A stretch of 8,291 nt of DNA, taken from Roseibacillus sp. GTDB lineage: Bacteria > Verrucomicrobiota > Verrucomicrobiae > Verrucomicrobiales > Akkermansiaceae. The stretch is from the NCBI GenBank assembly GCA_002723015.1, contig PBNG01000039.1, forward strand, positions 26,219 to 34,509. The letters are read 5' to 3'. The position numbers and the translations under genes are program-made. Shown piece by piece: positions 1-6,783 of the stretch; the stretch's first letter is position 1, and each line of letters begins with the position of its first letter. The notes beneath the pieces are model-generated. The model had not been told where the DNA came from. It saw only the letters and a program-made list of their open reading frames with translations, and did not search any database.

Positions 1-474
1 CTGAATGGATTTCAGGAGTCGTGGAGCGGAGCTATTAAGGAGAAGGCGGGAGTCTTCAGAAAATTTGAGCTGTATGATCTTGAGGGTGATCCTCGCCAGT
101 TAACGGATATCGCGACCAGAGAACCCGAAGTGACGGAGCGCTTAAAGAGAGAGTTGCTGCGGATCAATGCCAGCGTGCTGGCCGATGCTCCGATCTGGGG
201 CAAGGAGGCAGTTGAGAGAGAGAATGAGGAAGAGACCTTGGAGCAGTTGCTTGTCAGGTTGAATACCCATGATCTTCCTGCCGCCTATAAGGTTGCCGTG
301 CATCAGGACTACGTCGACCGGCGAATTGAAGAGATGAAGCCCACCCAGAGGCCACTGGTTGGGGCACTCTGGAAGGAACAACGACGTCTGCACCCGAACA
401 TGAAAAATCGGGGCCACTCGTTTATACGGATTCTCGAGTACGTTGCCAGAGGTGGGGTAATGCCTTCGAAGTGA
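1..474 (+). CDS. Sulfatase family protein, C-terminal part (5' end outside window)
   Basis: The frame is open from the first base to TGA at 472-474, giving 157 visible residues. Residues 24-31 read LYDLEGDP, followed by TDIATREPEVTERL; this is the typical C-terminal signature of formylglycine-dependent arylsulfatases, where 'LYDLxxDPxExxNLA' closes the alpha/beta domain. The catalytic CxPSR motif would lie upstream, outside the window. Sulfatases hydrolyse sulfate esters, in PVC bacteria often on algal or host polysaccharides, usually after export; substrate cannot be read from this fragment. About 90 residues follow the usual end of the domain, including HQDYVDRRIEEM and LWKEQRRLHPNM, a charged helical tail that I believe recurs in verrucomicrobial and planctomycetal sulfatases but whose role I do not know. 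It is followed by a convergent tRNA gene. The sulfatase family assignment is good; the specific enzyme is unknown. Confidence 0.8.
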   Translation: MNGFQESWSGAIKEKAGVFRKFELYDLEGDPRQLTDIATREPEVTERLKRELLRINASVLADAPIWGKEAVERENEEETLEQLLVRLNTHDLPAAYKVAVHQDYVDRRIEEMKPTQRPLVGALWKEQRRLHPNMKNRGHSFIRILEYVARGGVMPSK

Positions 475-539
475 TAATCGAGGGGCTAGTCACCTTGTCA
501 GGAGGGTGGGTCCGAGCTCTTAATGCCTTTGGGGTGAGC

Positions 540-630
540 TGGCGGATCGGGAGGGATTCGAACCCTCGATACCCTTTTGGGGTATACTCCCTTAGCAGGG
601 GAGCGCTTTCGACCACTCAGCCACCGATCC
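540..630 (-). tRNA. tRNA-Ser(GCU)
   Basis: On the minus strand the 91-nt gene begins GGATCGG at 630 and ends CCGATCC, discriminator G at 543 and an encoded CCA at 542-540. The seven-base acceptor stem pairs perfectly. The D arm begins TGGCTGAGTGG, the anticodon loop is CTGCTAA with anticodon GCT at 596-594, and the T arm is GAGGG-TTCGAAT-CCCTC. A long variable arm (ATACCC/GGGTAT around a CAAA loop) identifies a class II tRNA, and the GCU anticodon makes it the serine isoacceptor reading AGC and AGU. It lies tail to tail with the sulfatase gene, 65 bp from its stop codon. It is not a selenocysteine tRNA: the anticodon is not UCA and the acceptor stem has the normal seven pairs. Confidence 0.97.
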
Positions 631-756
631 GGGATTCCAAGAGACTTGGTTGAGTGCGGAGAGAGGGAAACCACAGGGAGGGAGATTCGTCAATCTTGGG
701 AAGGGTTATATTGTTGAATTTTCGTGTCATGTGGATTGTTCAGACTATGAAGAGGC

Positions 757-1224
757 GTGTGGTTTTATTCCCAGTTATCCCCATTGGCTTTCGTGATAAT
801 GATCCTTCTCGGATCTATCACCAGTTGTAGCTTGTCAGGAAAAGCGGATGGAACCGGCAATGGAGTGGCGGAGCTTGGTGGGCAGATAGAGGACCATCGA
901 ACCGTCGAGAAAGCGGAGGCTCCTGCGATGAGAGTGGTCGGCGAAATCGTCTCGGTACACCCGGGGGAACAATTTGTTCTCGTCAAAAGATTCCTTCAAA
1001 CCGAAGTGTTCGGGAAAAGTGATCTGATTGCATCGGTGAGTCCGGAGGGAAGGACGAGTTCATTGGCCCTGACAGGAGAGAAACTAGGGCGCTTTTACGC
1101 CGCTGATATCCAGGACGGGCAACCTGCGAAGGGAGATTTGGTCGTGGTCCGGAGGACGGATGAGAGAGATCCACCTGCGGAGAGCCCGGTGGAAAGGGCG
1201 CTGATTGATCAGGCAGGGGAATAG
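757..1224 (+). CDS. Small predicted lipoprotein, unknown function
   Basis: The 155-residue product has a hydrophobic N-terminus ending in a lipobox-like I-T-S-C with the lipidated cysteine at residue 24, so it is probably an outer- or inner-membrane-anchored lipoprotein. Residues 59-131 (RVVGEIVSVHPGEQFVLVKR through GDLVVVRR) alternate short beta strands and look like one small beta-barrel domain; I cannot assign it to a named family. The acidic, Pro-rich tail (residues 132-155) looks disordered. The start is doubtful. GTG at 757 gives a signal peptide without the usual basic n-region, whereas ATG at 747 reads MKRRVVLFPVIP in another frame and would join this one if the CCCC run at 779-782 were one base shorter. 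The coordinates given are the longest uninterrupted frame. It stands alone, between the minus-strand tRNA and the MarR gene. Confidence 0.65.
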   Translation: MWFYSQLSPLAFVIMILLGSITSCSLSGKADGTGNGVAELGGQIEDHRTVEKAEAPAMRVVGEIVSVHPGEQFVLVKRFLQTEVFGKSDLIASVSPEGRTSSLALTGEKLGRFYAADIQDGQPAKGDLVVVRRTDERDPPAESPVERALIDQAGE

Positions 1225-1298
1225 CTCGTTTTAAAAAAACACCGGAAATTCAGGCCTTTAAGAGAGGTTTATTGCCCGATAGAGCTCGAATACCTACT

Positions 1299-1345
1299 TT
1301 TTTTTAATTACACTCTTGAAAAGTTTATAAAAATTGGAATACCCT
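1299..1345 (+). promoter_or_regulatory. AT-rich segment, possible promoter of the MarR gene
   Basis: The 177-bp gap before the MarR gene holds a run of eight T and a very AT-rich stretch. TTGAAA at 1316-1321 matches five of six -35 bases, but 18 bp downstream there is only TACCCT, a poor -10. No convincing rho-independent hairpin precedes the T run. I find no clear palindromic MarR-type operator here. Treat this as the likely promoter region and not as a mapped promoter. Confidence 0.25.
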
Positions 1346-1401
1346 TCTCCCGAAGCTGCTGGGCACCCAAACCTACCAAATACCATCACAGTCGAATACT
1401 C

Positions 1402-1854
1402 ATGAAATCAAGCACAGCCAATCAATCAAGAGGAGCGGTCCAAGCGGACGCTGATCGTCTTGCGGACTTTGTCCTCTTCACACAGCGCTCCTGCATCCTC
1501 AACCTCTCCAACGAGCTTAACCGCGGTAACATCTCTTTCCCCCAGTTTTTCCTGCTCGCCTACCTTTCGAGTGAGGACTACCTGACGATGTCCGATATCG
1601 CCAAGAAAATGGGCCATTCTACAGCTGCCGCTACTGGGCTTGTCGACCGGCTCGAAAAGCTCGGTTATGTGGAGCGAGTGCACGCTGCCGAGGATCGTCG
1701 TAAGATCATGGTGCGGATCACGCACAAGGGTACAGAGCTTGTCGCTCACATGCGTAAGGAAATCGCGGCAAACCTCGCCGACATCATGTCTGAGATGGAC
1801 GAAGAGGAGGCAGAGACTCTTGATCACGCCCGGCGTGCGGTAACTCCCCGCTAG
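1402..1854 (+). CDS. MarR family winged-helix transcriptional regulator
   Basis: The 150-residue protein has the usual MarR size and order. An N-terminal helix (about 16-42, ADRLADFVLFTQRSCILNL) would form the dimer interface with the C-terminal helices (112-147). The winged helix-turn-helix spans about 45-110: helix 2 and recognition helix in LTMSDIAKKMGHSTAAATGL (61-80), then VDRLEKLGYVERV and the wing AEDRRKIMVRIT (96-107), which carries the D-R-R that touches the minor groove in this family. Cys31 in the N-terminal helix could be a redox or ligand-sensing position, as in OhrR-type members, but this is only inference. No neighbour is an obvious target such as an efflux pump, so its regulon is unknown. 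ATG at 1402 fits the family start; no Shine-Dalgarno is seen. The gene is rich in C-ending codons compared with its neighbours, which can mark strong expression. Confidence 0.9.
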   Translation: MKSSTANQSRGAVQADADRLADFVLFTQRSCILNLSNELNRGNISFPQFFLLAYLSSEDYLTMSDIAKKMGHSTAAATGLVDRLEKLGYVERVHAAEDRRKIMVRITHKGTELVAHMRKEIAANLADIMSEMDEEEAETLDHARRAVTPR

Positions 1855-1872
1855 GACATAATTTCCATCATC

Positions 1873-1894
1873 CATGCCTCGGAAACTTGGCATG
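1873..1894. repeat. Inverted repeat between MarR and pgeF genes
   Basis: CATGCC (1873-1878) and GGCATG (1889-1894) form a perfect six-base inverted repeat around a 10-base spacer, 17 bp before the pgeF start codon. There is no T run, so it is not a convincing terminator. It could be an operator or a chance palindrome. Confidence 0.3.
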
Positions 1895-1911
1895 TTGAAG
1901 AAGCCCTCGTT

Positions 1912-2610
1912 ATGGTTCCATCCATGACGGGGGTTCTTTCTTTTCTGGACAGGATTTGCTCAGGAAACGGAGTGAGGGCGAGCTTTGTGACACGTATCCC
2001 TGAGGTGGCGGTTTCGCGGGATAAGTGGGAGACCATCGCTCGACTTAAACCAGCGCATCGAAGGGCAGTAGAGGATCTCGGTTTCGAGTGGAACAACCTC
2101 TGGAGAGCAGAGCAGGTGCATGGAAACGTCGTGGTTCAGGTTCCCTCGGAAGGTGCTGAGGGCCAGATTGTGGAAGGAGCAGATGGGCTGGTGACCTGCG
2201 GCCGGGATCAAGTTCTACTGGGCATTTATGTTGCTGACTGCGCAGCGGTCTACATTCGCGATTGCCGGACGGGCGCTCTCGGCCTGGTGCACTCAGGGAA
2301 GAAAGGGACGGAGCAGGGTGCTGTCTTGAAAGCCATCTCCAAGATGTCTGCAGAATATGGGTCCGATCCGTATGATTTGGAAGTGGCGGTCTCTCCCTGT
2401 ATCAGGCCACCCCGGTATGAAATAGACCTTCCTGCTCTTCTGCATGAGCAGTTGTCGGGGGTGGGAATTCCGCCGGGGCAGATCGCCATCAGTAACGATT
2501 GCACCGGCGCCAAGATCGAAAGCTATTATTCCTACCGGATGGAGCAGGGAAAAACGGGACGAATGCTCGCCCTCCTCGGGCAGAGGGTGAACAATGCGCC
2601 TCGAGGATGA
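1912..2610 (+). CDS. pgeF: YfiH/PgeF-family laccase-domain protein (peptidoglycan editing factor / purine nucleoside phosphorylase-like)
   Basis: The 232-residue product matches the YfiH (DUF152, Cu-oxidase_4) family in length and motif order. The three metal ligands are visible: His70 in EQVHGN, Cys110 in YVADCAAVYI and His127 in GLVHSGKKG. ADGLVT (90-95) and the C-terminal YYSYRMEQGKTGRMLALLG (205-223) are also diagnostic. Family members are cytosolic; E. coli YfiH is implicated in removing wrongly incorporated residues from peptidoglycan precursors, and relatives such as LACC1 act on purine nucleosides, so the exact substrate here is open. The common HAGWRG motif is HSGKKG here. ATG at 1912 is used; ATG at 1924 is possible, and GAAG bases lie about 10 bases upstream of the first. 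The stop codon overlaps the ispE start as ATGA, so the two are translationally coupled. Confidence 0.85.
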   Translation: MVPSMTGVLSFLDRICSGNGVRASFVTRIPEVAVSRDKWETIARLKPAHRRAVEDLGFEWNNLWRAEQVHGNVVVQVPSEGAEGQIVEGADGLVTCGRDQVLLGIYVADCAAVYIRDCRTGALGLVHSGKKGTEQGAVLKAISKMSAEYGSDPYDLEVAVSPCIRPPRYEIDLPALLHEQLSGVGIPPGQIAISNDCTGAKIESYYSYRMEQGKTGRMLALLGQRVNNAPRG

Positions 2611-3449
2611 CTATTTTTGCTCCAGCGAAGCTCAACTTGTCTCTACGAATTCTCGGTAAGCGGGAGGATGGATTTCACGAGTTGGAGACTTTGATCACGC
2701 CCTTAAAAGGGCTGTGTGATCGCCTTCAGATCACGCCCTCTCACTCCTTCAGCCTGGAGACCTTTGGTGCGGAGGTTGGTCCGGCAGAAGACAACCTTGT
2801 CACGAAGGCGCTACGTCTTTTTGAAAAGCGAACGGGACTAACGTGCCCCTATGAGATCAAGCTGGAGAAGAGAATTCCTGCCGGGGCGGGTCTCGGTGGC
2901 GGAAGTAGTGATGCGGCAGCACTTCTCCGATCCTTGAACGAAATCGAAGGGACGGGAATTGGCGGTCATGAGCTTGAGGAAATGGCTGCCCTTCTGGGAT
3001 CAGACGTACCCTTTTTCCTCCGGGATTCCGCATGCTGGTGCCGGGGAAGAGGCGAGGTTCTAGAGGAGACGTCTCTGCCACGGCAGAAGGTCCTGCTTCT
3101 CAAGCCCGGTTTTCGCGTGAATACGGTTGATACGTATCACAGGTGGGCTGGATCAGAAAATCTTCCCGGTGTTTCCTACGAAGTTCAGAGGTTAGACGAC
3201 CTGTGCATGATCAATGACCTGGAGCGACCGGCGTTTGCCAGATTCCCCTTTCTTGCCGAATTGAAGATGTGGTTACTCGATCACAGCGGTGTCAGGGCTG
3301 CGATGATGAGCGGCTCCGGCGCGACGGTGTTCGCCATTCTTGAGGAGGGGTCGATCGCGAGTGAACTGGTGGCCGATGCCAGCAGGGAACTGGATCCGAA
3401 GCTCTGGTGGTGGACTGGGTCTACATCCGGGGAACTCGGGGGGGACTGA
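2607..3449 (+). CDS. ispE: 4-diphosphocytidyl-2-C-methyl-D-erythritol kinase
   Basis: IspE is the GHMP kinase that phosphorylates the 2-hydroxyl of CDP-methylerythritol with ATP, the fourth step of the MEP pathway to isoprenoids, in the cytosol. The 280-residue length is close to the E. coli enzyme. Visible motifs are APAKLNLSLRI with Lys8 (6-15), the ATP-binding glycine-rich PAGAGLGGGSSDAA (91-104), GSDVPFF with the catalytic-base Asp133 (131-137) and the third GHMP motif MMSGSGATVFA (233-243). The start at 2607 is chosen because homologues begin at MxxFAPAKLNL and because ATGA fuses this start to the pgeF stop; a longer in-frame extension upstream has no family match. The last 29 bp overlap the end of the convergent antiporter gene. 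No key residue is missing. Confidence 0.95.
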   Translation: MTIFAPAKLNLSLRILGKREDGFHELETLITPLKGLCDRLQITPSHSFSLETFGAEVGPAEDNLVTKALRLFEKRTGLTCPYEIKLEKRIPAGAGLGGGSSDAAALLRSLNEIEGTGIGGHELEEMAALLGSDVPFFLRDSACWCRGRGEVLEETSLPRQKVLLLKPGFRVNTVDTYHRWAGSENLPGVSYEVQRLDDLCMINDLERPAFARFPFLAELKMWLLDHSGVRAAMMSGSGATVFAILEEGSIASELVADASRELDPKLWWWTGSTSGELGGD

Positions 3450-5253
3450 CCATTGAGTAAATCGTTGTGCCCGTGGGAACGTCCTTCAAACCGGCATCTG
3501 CGGGGCGAAGACCACGCTCGCGGTCATACAGGAACATGATGACGGAACCGGATCCGTGATTCTCGAAAAAATCTTTGAGGGTGAAGACATCGGTAAGAAG
3601 CGTTTTCACGATTCGCCCATTACTGGAGGCGAGATTCTCAAGCATCTGAAATGTGGGTTCTCCACTAAAACAAATTCTGCCCCGGCGATGGGCGGCGACA
3701 GATGTTGTAGGATGGTGATCCTTGTCAGAAGGAGGAATCTGCCAGACGTTGGCCTTTCCGAAGATGTGGGCATATTCATGAGTGGCGAGAGAGTTTACTT
3801 CGTCGTTAGAGGTTCCTGCCACGAGATGAGTTACGCCGGGGAACTCGAGATTCTCTTCCGCATGTTCGGAGAGAATATTTGCTCGAACGGCGTGAAGGCC
3901 TGCCATCCGAGCAGCGGCTATATTCCCATAGCGGGTGTCGAGGAGCATCACCGTATGGCCATCTTTCTGGAGAGAAGATGCGATCTCACGTATCCAGAGG
4001 TCAGCACCGGCAAAGAGGATTCCGTCCGTGGCAGGGGGAGCGACACCCAAAGAAAGAGCGAGGCGCCTTGCACTCAGGCCATAAAGGAACACCGTTCCGA
4101 TGATAATAATGAACACTGTTGGGACCATCTGCGTTGCCTGGTCTGCAATTTCAGGTGCGAGGAGGCCCTCATGCGCGGAGTGATCGAATTCAATGGCGAA
4201 GACCGAGGTCACCGCTGCGGCAACAATCCCCCTGGGCGCGAGAGCTGCGAGAAAGGATCGCTCACGGAAATCCAGTTTCCCAGATCCCAGACAGGAGAGA
4301 TAGACAGAGGCGGGGCGGACAGCGAGGATCAGGACTGCTAGAAACAGGAACCTCGCAATGACTACCGAAAATAGATCAGAGGGATTGATACGACCAGCAA
4401 GGACGATAAAGAGAACCGAAATGATGAGTACTCGCAGGTTTTCGTTAAACTCGAGGATCTTGCGGACCGAGACGGATTTCTGGTTGGCAAGGGCGATCCC
4501 AAGGACGGTGACGGTGAGAAGTCCAGATTCTTCCTGAAAAGAATTCGAGGCGGCGAAGACCGCAGCGACCACTGCCAGAAGAAAAACGCTCTCAAGGAAC
4601 TCAGGGATGTAGTGCCTCTTCAGAAGGAATTCGATGACCTTGGCGATCACGAGGGCAAGAACGATGCCAACCAGGATCGTCTTGATCAGGGCGATGAACA
4701 CCGCATTCCCGGCAGATTGAATCCCGCCCGCAATGGCGGCCTGAAATACAAGAACAGCTAGGATTGCTCCGATGGGATCAACAACGATTCCCTCCCACTT
4801 CACAATCGAGGAGATCTTCCGGGAAGGTTTGATGACTCGCAGAAGCGGTCCGACCACGGTGGGTCCAGTCACAACGAGGATGGCTCCGAGGAGAGCTGCG
4901 ACCCGCCAGTTCCACTGAAAGATCAGGGCTGCGGCAATGCTGCTGAGAGTAAAGGCAATGGCGACCCCGAGGGTGCAGAGGCGGAGGATCGGTGCTCCGG
5001 CCTGCTTGAGCTCGGAGAACTTCAAGGTTAGTCCTCCCTCAAAAAGAATGACGGCAACAAAGAGGCTTACTACCGCCAGGAGAGTATCTGTTTCACCGCC
5101 GAGGTAGGCGTCGACCTGGATCCCGGTGGTCAGGGAAAGTCCAAACCCAAAGGCGAGCAGAATAAGTATGGAAGGGATTTTCAGACGCCATGCGAGCCAC
5201 TGGGCGAGGATTCCGAGGGCGAGGACTAGGGCAAGGTATGCAACTGGGGTCAC
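3421..5253 (-). CDS. CPA1-type cation/proton antiporter with C-terminal TrkA-N-like domain
   Basis: The 610-residue protein is an inner-membrane Na+(K+)/H+ exchanger of the CPA1/NhaP type. Residues 1-405 hold roughly a dozen hydrophobic segments with family motifs: FEGGLTLKFSEL (71-82), VTGPTVVGPLLR (128-139), WEGIVVDPIGA (153-163) with the transport Asp159, and LAPRGIVAAAV (338-348) with the conserved Arg341. Residues about 411-610 form a cytoplasmic regulatory part: ILFAGA, VMLLDT ending in Asp439 (the usual ribose-binding acid of Rossmann folds) and LVAGTSNDEVN, which match TrkA-N/RCK domains. The glycine-rich nucleotide loop is degenerate (FAGADLW). The start is GTG at 5253-5251 because MTPVAYLALVLALG is the natural beginning of TM1 and no in-frame ATG lies upstream. 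It is divergent from dgt and overlaps the end of ispE. The transported ion (Na+, K+ or Li+) cannot be told from sequence. Confidence 0.9.
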   Translation of the reverse strand: MTPVAYLALVLALGILAQWLAWRLKIPSILILLAFGFGLSLTTGIQVDAYLGGETDTLLAVVSLFVAVILFEGGLTLKFSELKQAGAPILRLCTLGVAIAFTLSSIAAALIFQWNWRVAALLGAILVVTGPTVVGPLLRVIKPSRKISSIVKWEGIVVDPIGAILAVLVFQAAIAGGIQSAGNAVFIALIKTILVGIVLALVIAKVIEFLLKRHYIPEFLESVFLLAVVAAVFAASNSFQEESGLLTVTVLGIALANQKSVSVRKILEFNENLRVLIISVLFIVLAGRINPSDLFSVVIARFLFLAVLILAVRPASVYLSCLGSGKLDFRERSFLAALAPRGIVAAAVTSVFAIEFDHSAHEGLLAPEIADQATQMVPTVFIIIIGTVFLYGLSARRLALSLGVAPPATDGILFAGADLWIREIASSLQKDGHTVMLLDTRYGNIAAARMAGLHAVRANILSEHAEENLEFPGVTHLVAGTSNDEVNSLATHEYAHIFGKANVWQIPPSDKDHHPTTSVAAHRRGRICFSGEPTFQMLENLASSNGRIVKTLLTDVFTLKDFFENHGSGSVIMFLYDRERGLRPADAGLKDVPTGTTIYSMVSPPRVPRM

Positions 5254-5416
5254 AGCTAGATTGTGTGGAATCGAGGGTCCTGAGAGAACTCCTAATTGCC
5301 TTTACAGGGGATTTACGGGACCGAATGAGGGGTGCCAGAGAACAGAGGGCAGGCATTTGATGTGATTTGAAAAGTTCGTGGTTTTCATGGACCTCTGGAG
5401 AGGTCACGTATGGGTC
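5254..5416. other. Divergent intergenic region between antiporter and dGTPase genes
   Basis: This 163-bp region must hold the promoters of both divergent genes. I see no good -35/-10 pair for either. It contains a direct repeat of ATTTGA at 5355-5360 and 5365-5370, ten bases apart and so on the same face of the helix, which could be a weak protein site. A strong GGAGAGG lies at 5397-5403. Confidence 0.3.
5397..5403 (+). promoter_or_regulatory. Shine-Dalgarno-like GGAGAGG before dgt
   Basis: GGAGAGG is the best ribosome-binding sequence in the window. It lies six bases before an ATG at 5410, which is out of frame with the dGTPase, and 13 bases before the in-frame GTG at 5417. The poor match between this site and the real frame is why the dgt start is uncertain. 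Confidence 0.5.
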
Positions 5417-6709
5417 GTGCGAAACCGCTTCTACCAGGAATTCGACTACGAGAGGTTGTCTGGCGCCTTGCCGGCGGAGAGTGATTTCCGTAGCCCTTTT
5501 CAGGTAGACCGTGACCGGGTCCTCCATACGACGGCTTTCCGGCGCCTTCAGAACAAGACTCAAGTTTTCTGGAGTGGAGAATATGATTTCTATCGCACGA
5601 GATTGACCCACTCACTGGAGGTCGCCCAGATTGGGCGATCTATCTGTGGATGGCTTCTCGCCTCCACCGATAATTTTTCACCCGACAACACGATTGATCC
5701 TGATCTGGTGGAGGCTGTGTGTCTTTCCCATGACCTTGGTCATCCACCCTTCGGGCATGCGGGTGAGAGATCTCTCAATCACTTCATGGCTCCTTACGGA
5801 GGATTTGAGGGAAACGCCCAGACGTTAAGGCTTCTGACGGAACGCATCTTTTCACAGCGGCGGACCGGTATGGATCCCTCGCGCGCTTTTGTGGACGGGA
5901 TTCTCAAGTACAAGTCGGGGTGGGGCGAGCTTAGGGAGGCACAGGGGAAGGAACCTGCAAATCACTTTATTTACGACGACCAGGCGGAATATACGGCATG
6001 GACATTGGGAGGACGCCCATTTCCTGCGGAGTTGGAGGTTGGCAAGGTGAGAGATGGGTTCAAATCAGTGGAGTGCCAAATCATGGATTGGGCCGACGAT
6101 ACGGCCTACTCTCTGAACGATCTTGCCGACAGTGTACGTGCGGGATTTCTCACTGAGGAATCAATCCGCGGGTGGGCGGAGAAAAAGGAATTGGACTCCG
6201 GGCGGGACAGCCCGCTCGGTGACCTGATACGGGCAATCAGCCGGGGGCGTATAGACTCTTTCGTGGGACACCGGATAGGTCTCTATGTGAAAGCATCCAA
6301 AGTTGAGGAGGTCAGGAATTTTCTCAGTGGAGAAAGTAGCCGTTATCGCTATCGCGTGAGAGTAGATGCAGCGACACAGGAAGAGAGTGAAATATTCAAG
6401 CGTCTTGCCTTCGAGGTAGTGTTCCTTTCCACTCAGCTAAAGCAGCTTGAGCACAAGGGGAGCCTGATGTTGCGCGAGCTATGGAAACTTTTCCACCGTC
6501 GTTACGTGGAGCAGGAGCCCATTGATGGACAGTTCTTCCAGTTACTACCGCCTGAACAGGTAGACGAGATTGAGAGCGGGTCGACCGCCGGAGATCGGGC
6601 CAGACTGGTTTGCGACTTTCTTGCAGGAATGACCGACGGCTACGCGGTGCGAATGTATCAGCGATTATTCTCTCCTGGATTTGGATCCATTGGCGATATC
6701 GTTGGATAG
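5417..6709 (+). CDS. dgt: dGTPase-family deoxynucleotide triphosphohydrolase (HD domain)
   Basis: Members cut dNTPs, typically dGTP, to the nucleoside and tripolyphosphate and so adjust dNTP pools in the cytosol. With the start used here the protein has 430 residues. The HD-domain metal ligands are visible: His65 in TRLTHSLEVA, His105-Asp106 in CLSHDLGHPPFGHAGE, and the Asp of DWADDTAYSLNDL (224-236). SPFQVDRDRVLHTTAFRRLQNKTQVF (26-51), GNAQTLR (132-138) and FLAGMTDGYA (401-410) are also typical. GTG at 5417 is chosen because homologues begin near xNRFY and the upstream in-frame starts (GTG 5378, ATG 5387) have no ribosome site and add residues unlike the family. An ATG at 5410 is better placed for GGAGAGG but is out of frame by one base. 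A strong terminator follows 12 bases after the stop. Substrate preference (dGTP or all dNTPs) is not resolved. Confidence 0.9.
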   Translation: MRNRFYQEFDYERLSGALPAESDFRSPFQVDRDRVLHTTAFRRLQNKTQVFWSGEYDFYRTRLTHSLEVAQIGRSICGWLLASTDNFSPDNTIDPDLVEAVCLSHDLGHPPFGHAGERSLNHFMAPYGGFEGNAQTLRLLTERIFSQRRTGMDPSRAFVDGILKYKSGWGELREAQGKEPANHFIYDDQAEYTAWTLGGRPFPAELEVGKVRDGFKSVECQIMDWADDTAYSLNDLADSVRAGFLTEESIRGWAEKKELDSGRDSPLGDLIRAISRGRIDSFVGHRIGLYVKASKVEEVRNFLSGESSRYRYRVRVDAATQEESEIFKRLAFEVVFLSTQLKQLEHKGSLMLRELWKLFHRRYVEQEPIDGQFFQLLPPEQVDEIESGSTAGDRARLVCDFLAGMTDGYAVRMYQRLFSPGFGSIGDIVG

Positions 6710-6721
6710 AGGGCCCAACGG

Positions 6722-6756
6722 AAAACGCCCCGGCTCGTTAGAGCACGGGGCGTTTA
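6722..6756. terminator. Bidirectional rho-independent terminator
   Basis: AAACGCCCCG (6723-6732) pairs perfectly with CGGGGCGTTT (6746-6755); inside, GCTC/GAGC adds four more pairs around a GTTA loop with a single bulged A at 6745. The A run on one side and T run on the other allow it to end transcription both of dgt (+) and of the HMA gene (-). Confidence 0.85.
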
Positions 6757-6758
6757 AT

Positions 6759-6779
6759 AAAGCTTTCGGTTAAAGCTTT
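6759..6779. repeat. Paired AAAGCTTT palindromes
   Basis: AAAGCTTT occurs at 6759-6766 and again at 6772-6779. Each copy is itself a palindrome, so the pair is both a direct and an inverted repeat and could form an eight-base hairpin with a CGGTT loop. It lies between the HMA stop codon (6784) and the terminator, in the 3' untranslated part of the HMA transcript. Confidence 0.6.
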
Positions 6780-6783
6780 CTGG

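Noticed and set aside
471..653. Plus-strand 60-codon frame across the tRNA
   Set aside because: It is read straight through the tRNA-Ser gene in antisense and has no protein-like features.
1299..1308. T run before the MarR gene as a terminator
   Set aside because: No stable hairpin precedes it.
2499..2606. Upstream extension of ispE
   Set aside because: The extra 36 residues are read from within pgeF in another frame and lack similarity to IspE; the ATGA-coupled start at 2607 is better.
3556..4341. Plus-strand frame of 261 codons inside the antiporter gene
   Set aside because: It lies antisense to a clearly conserved antiporter; the translation is rich in Arg, Gly and Cys without any domain pattern.
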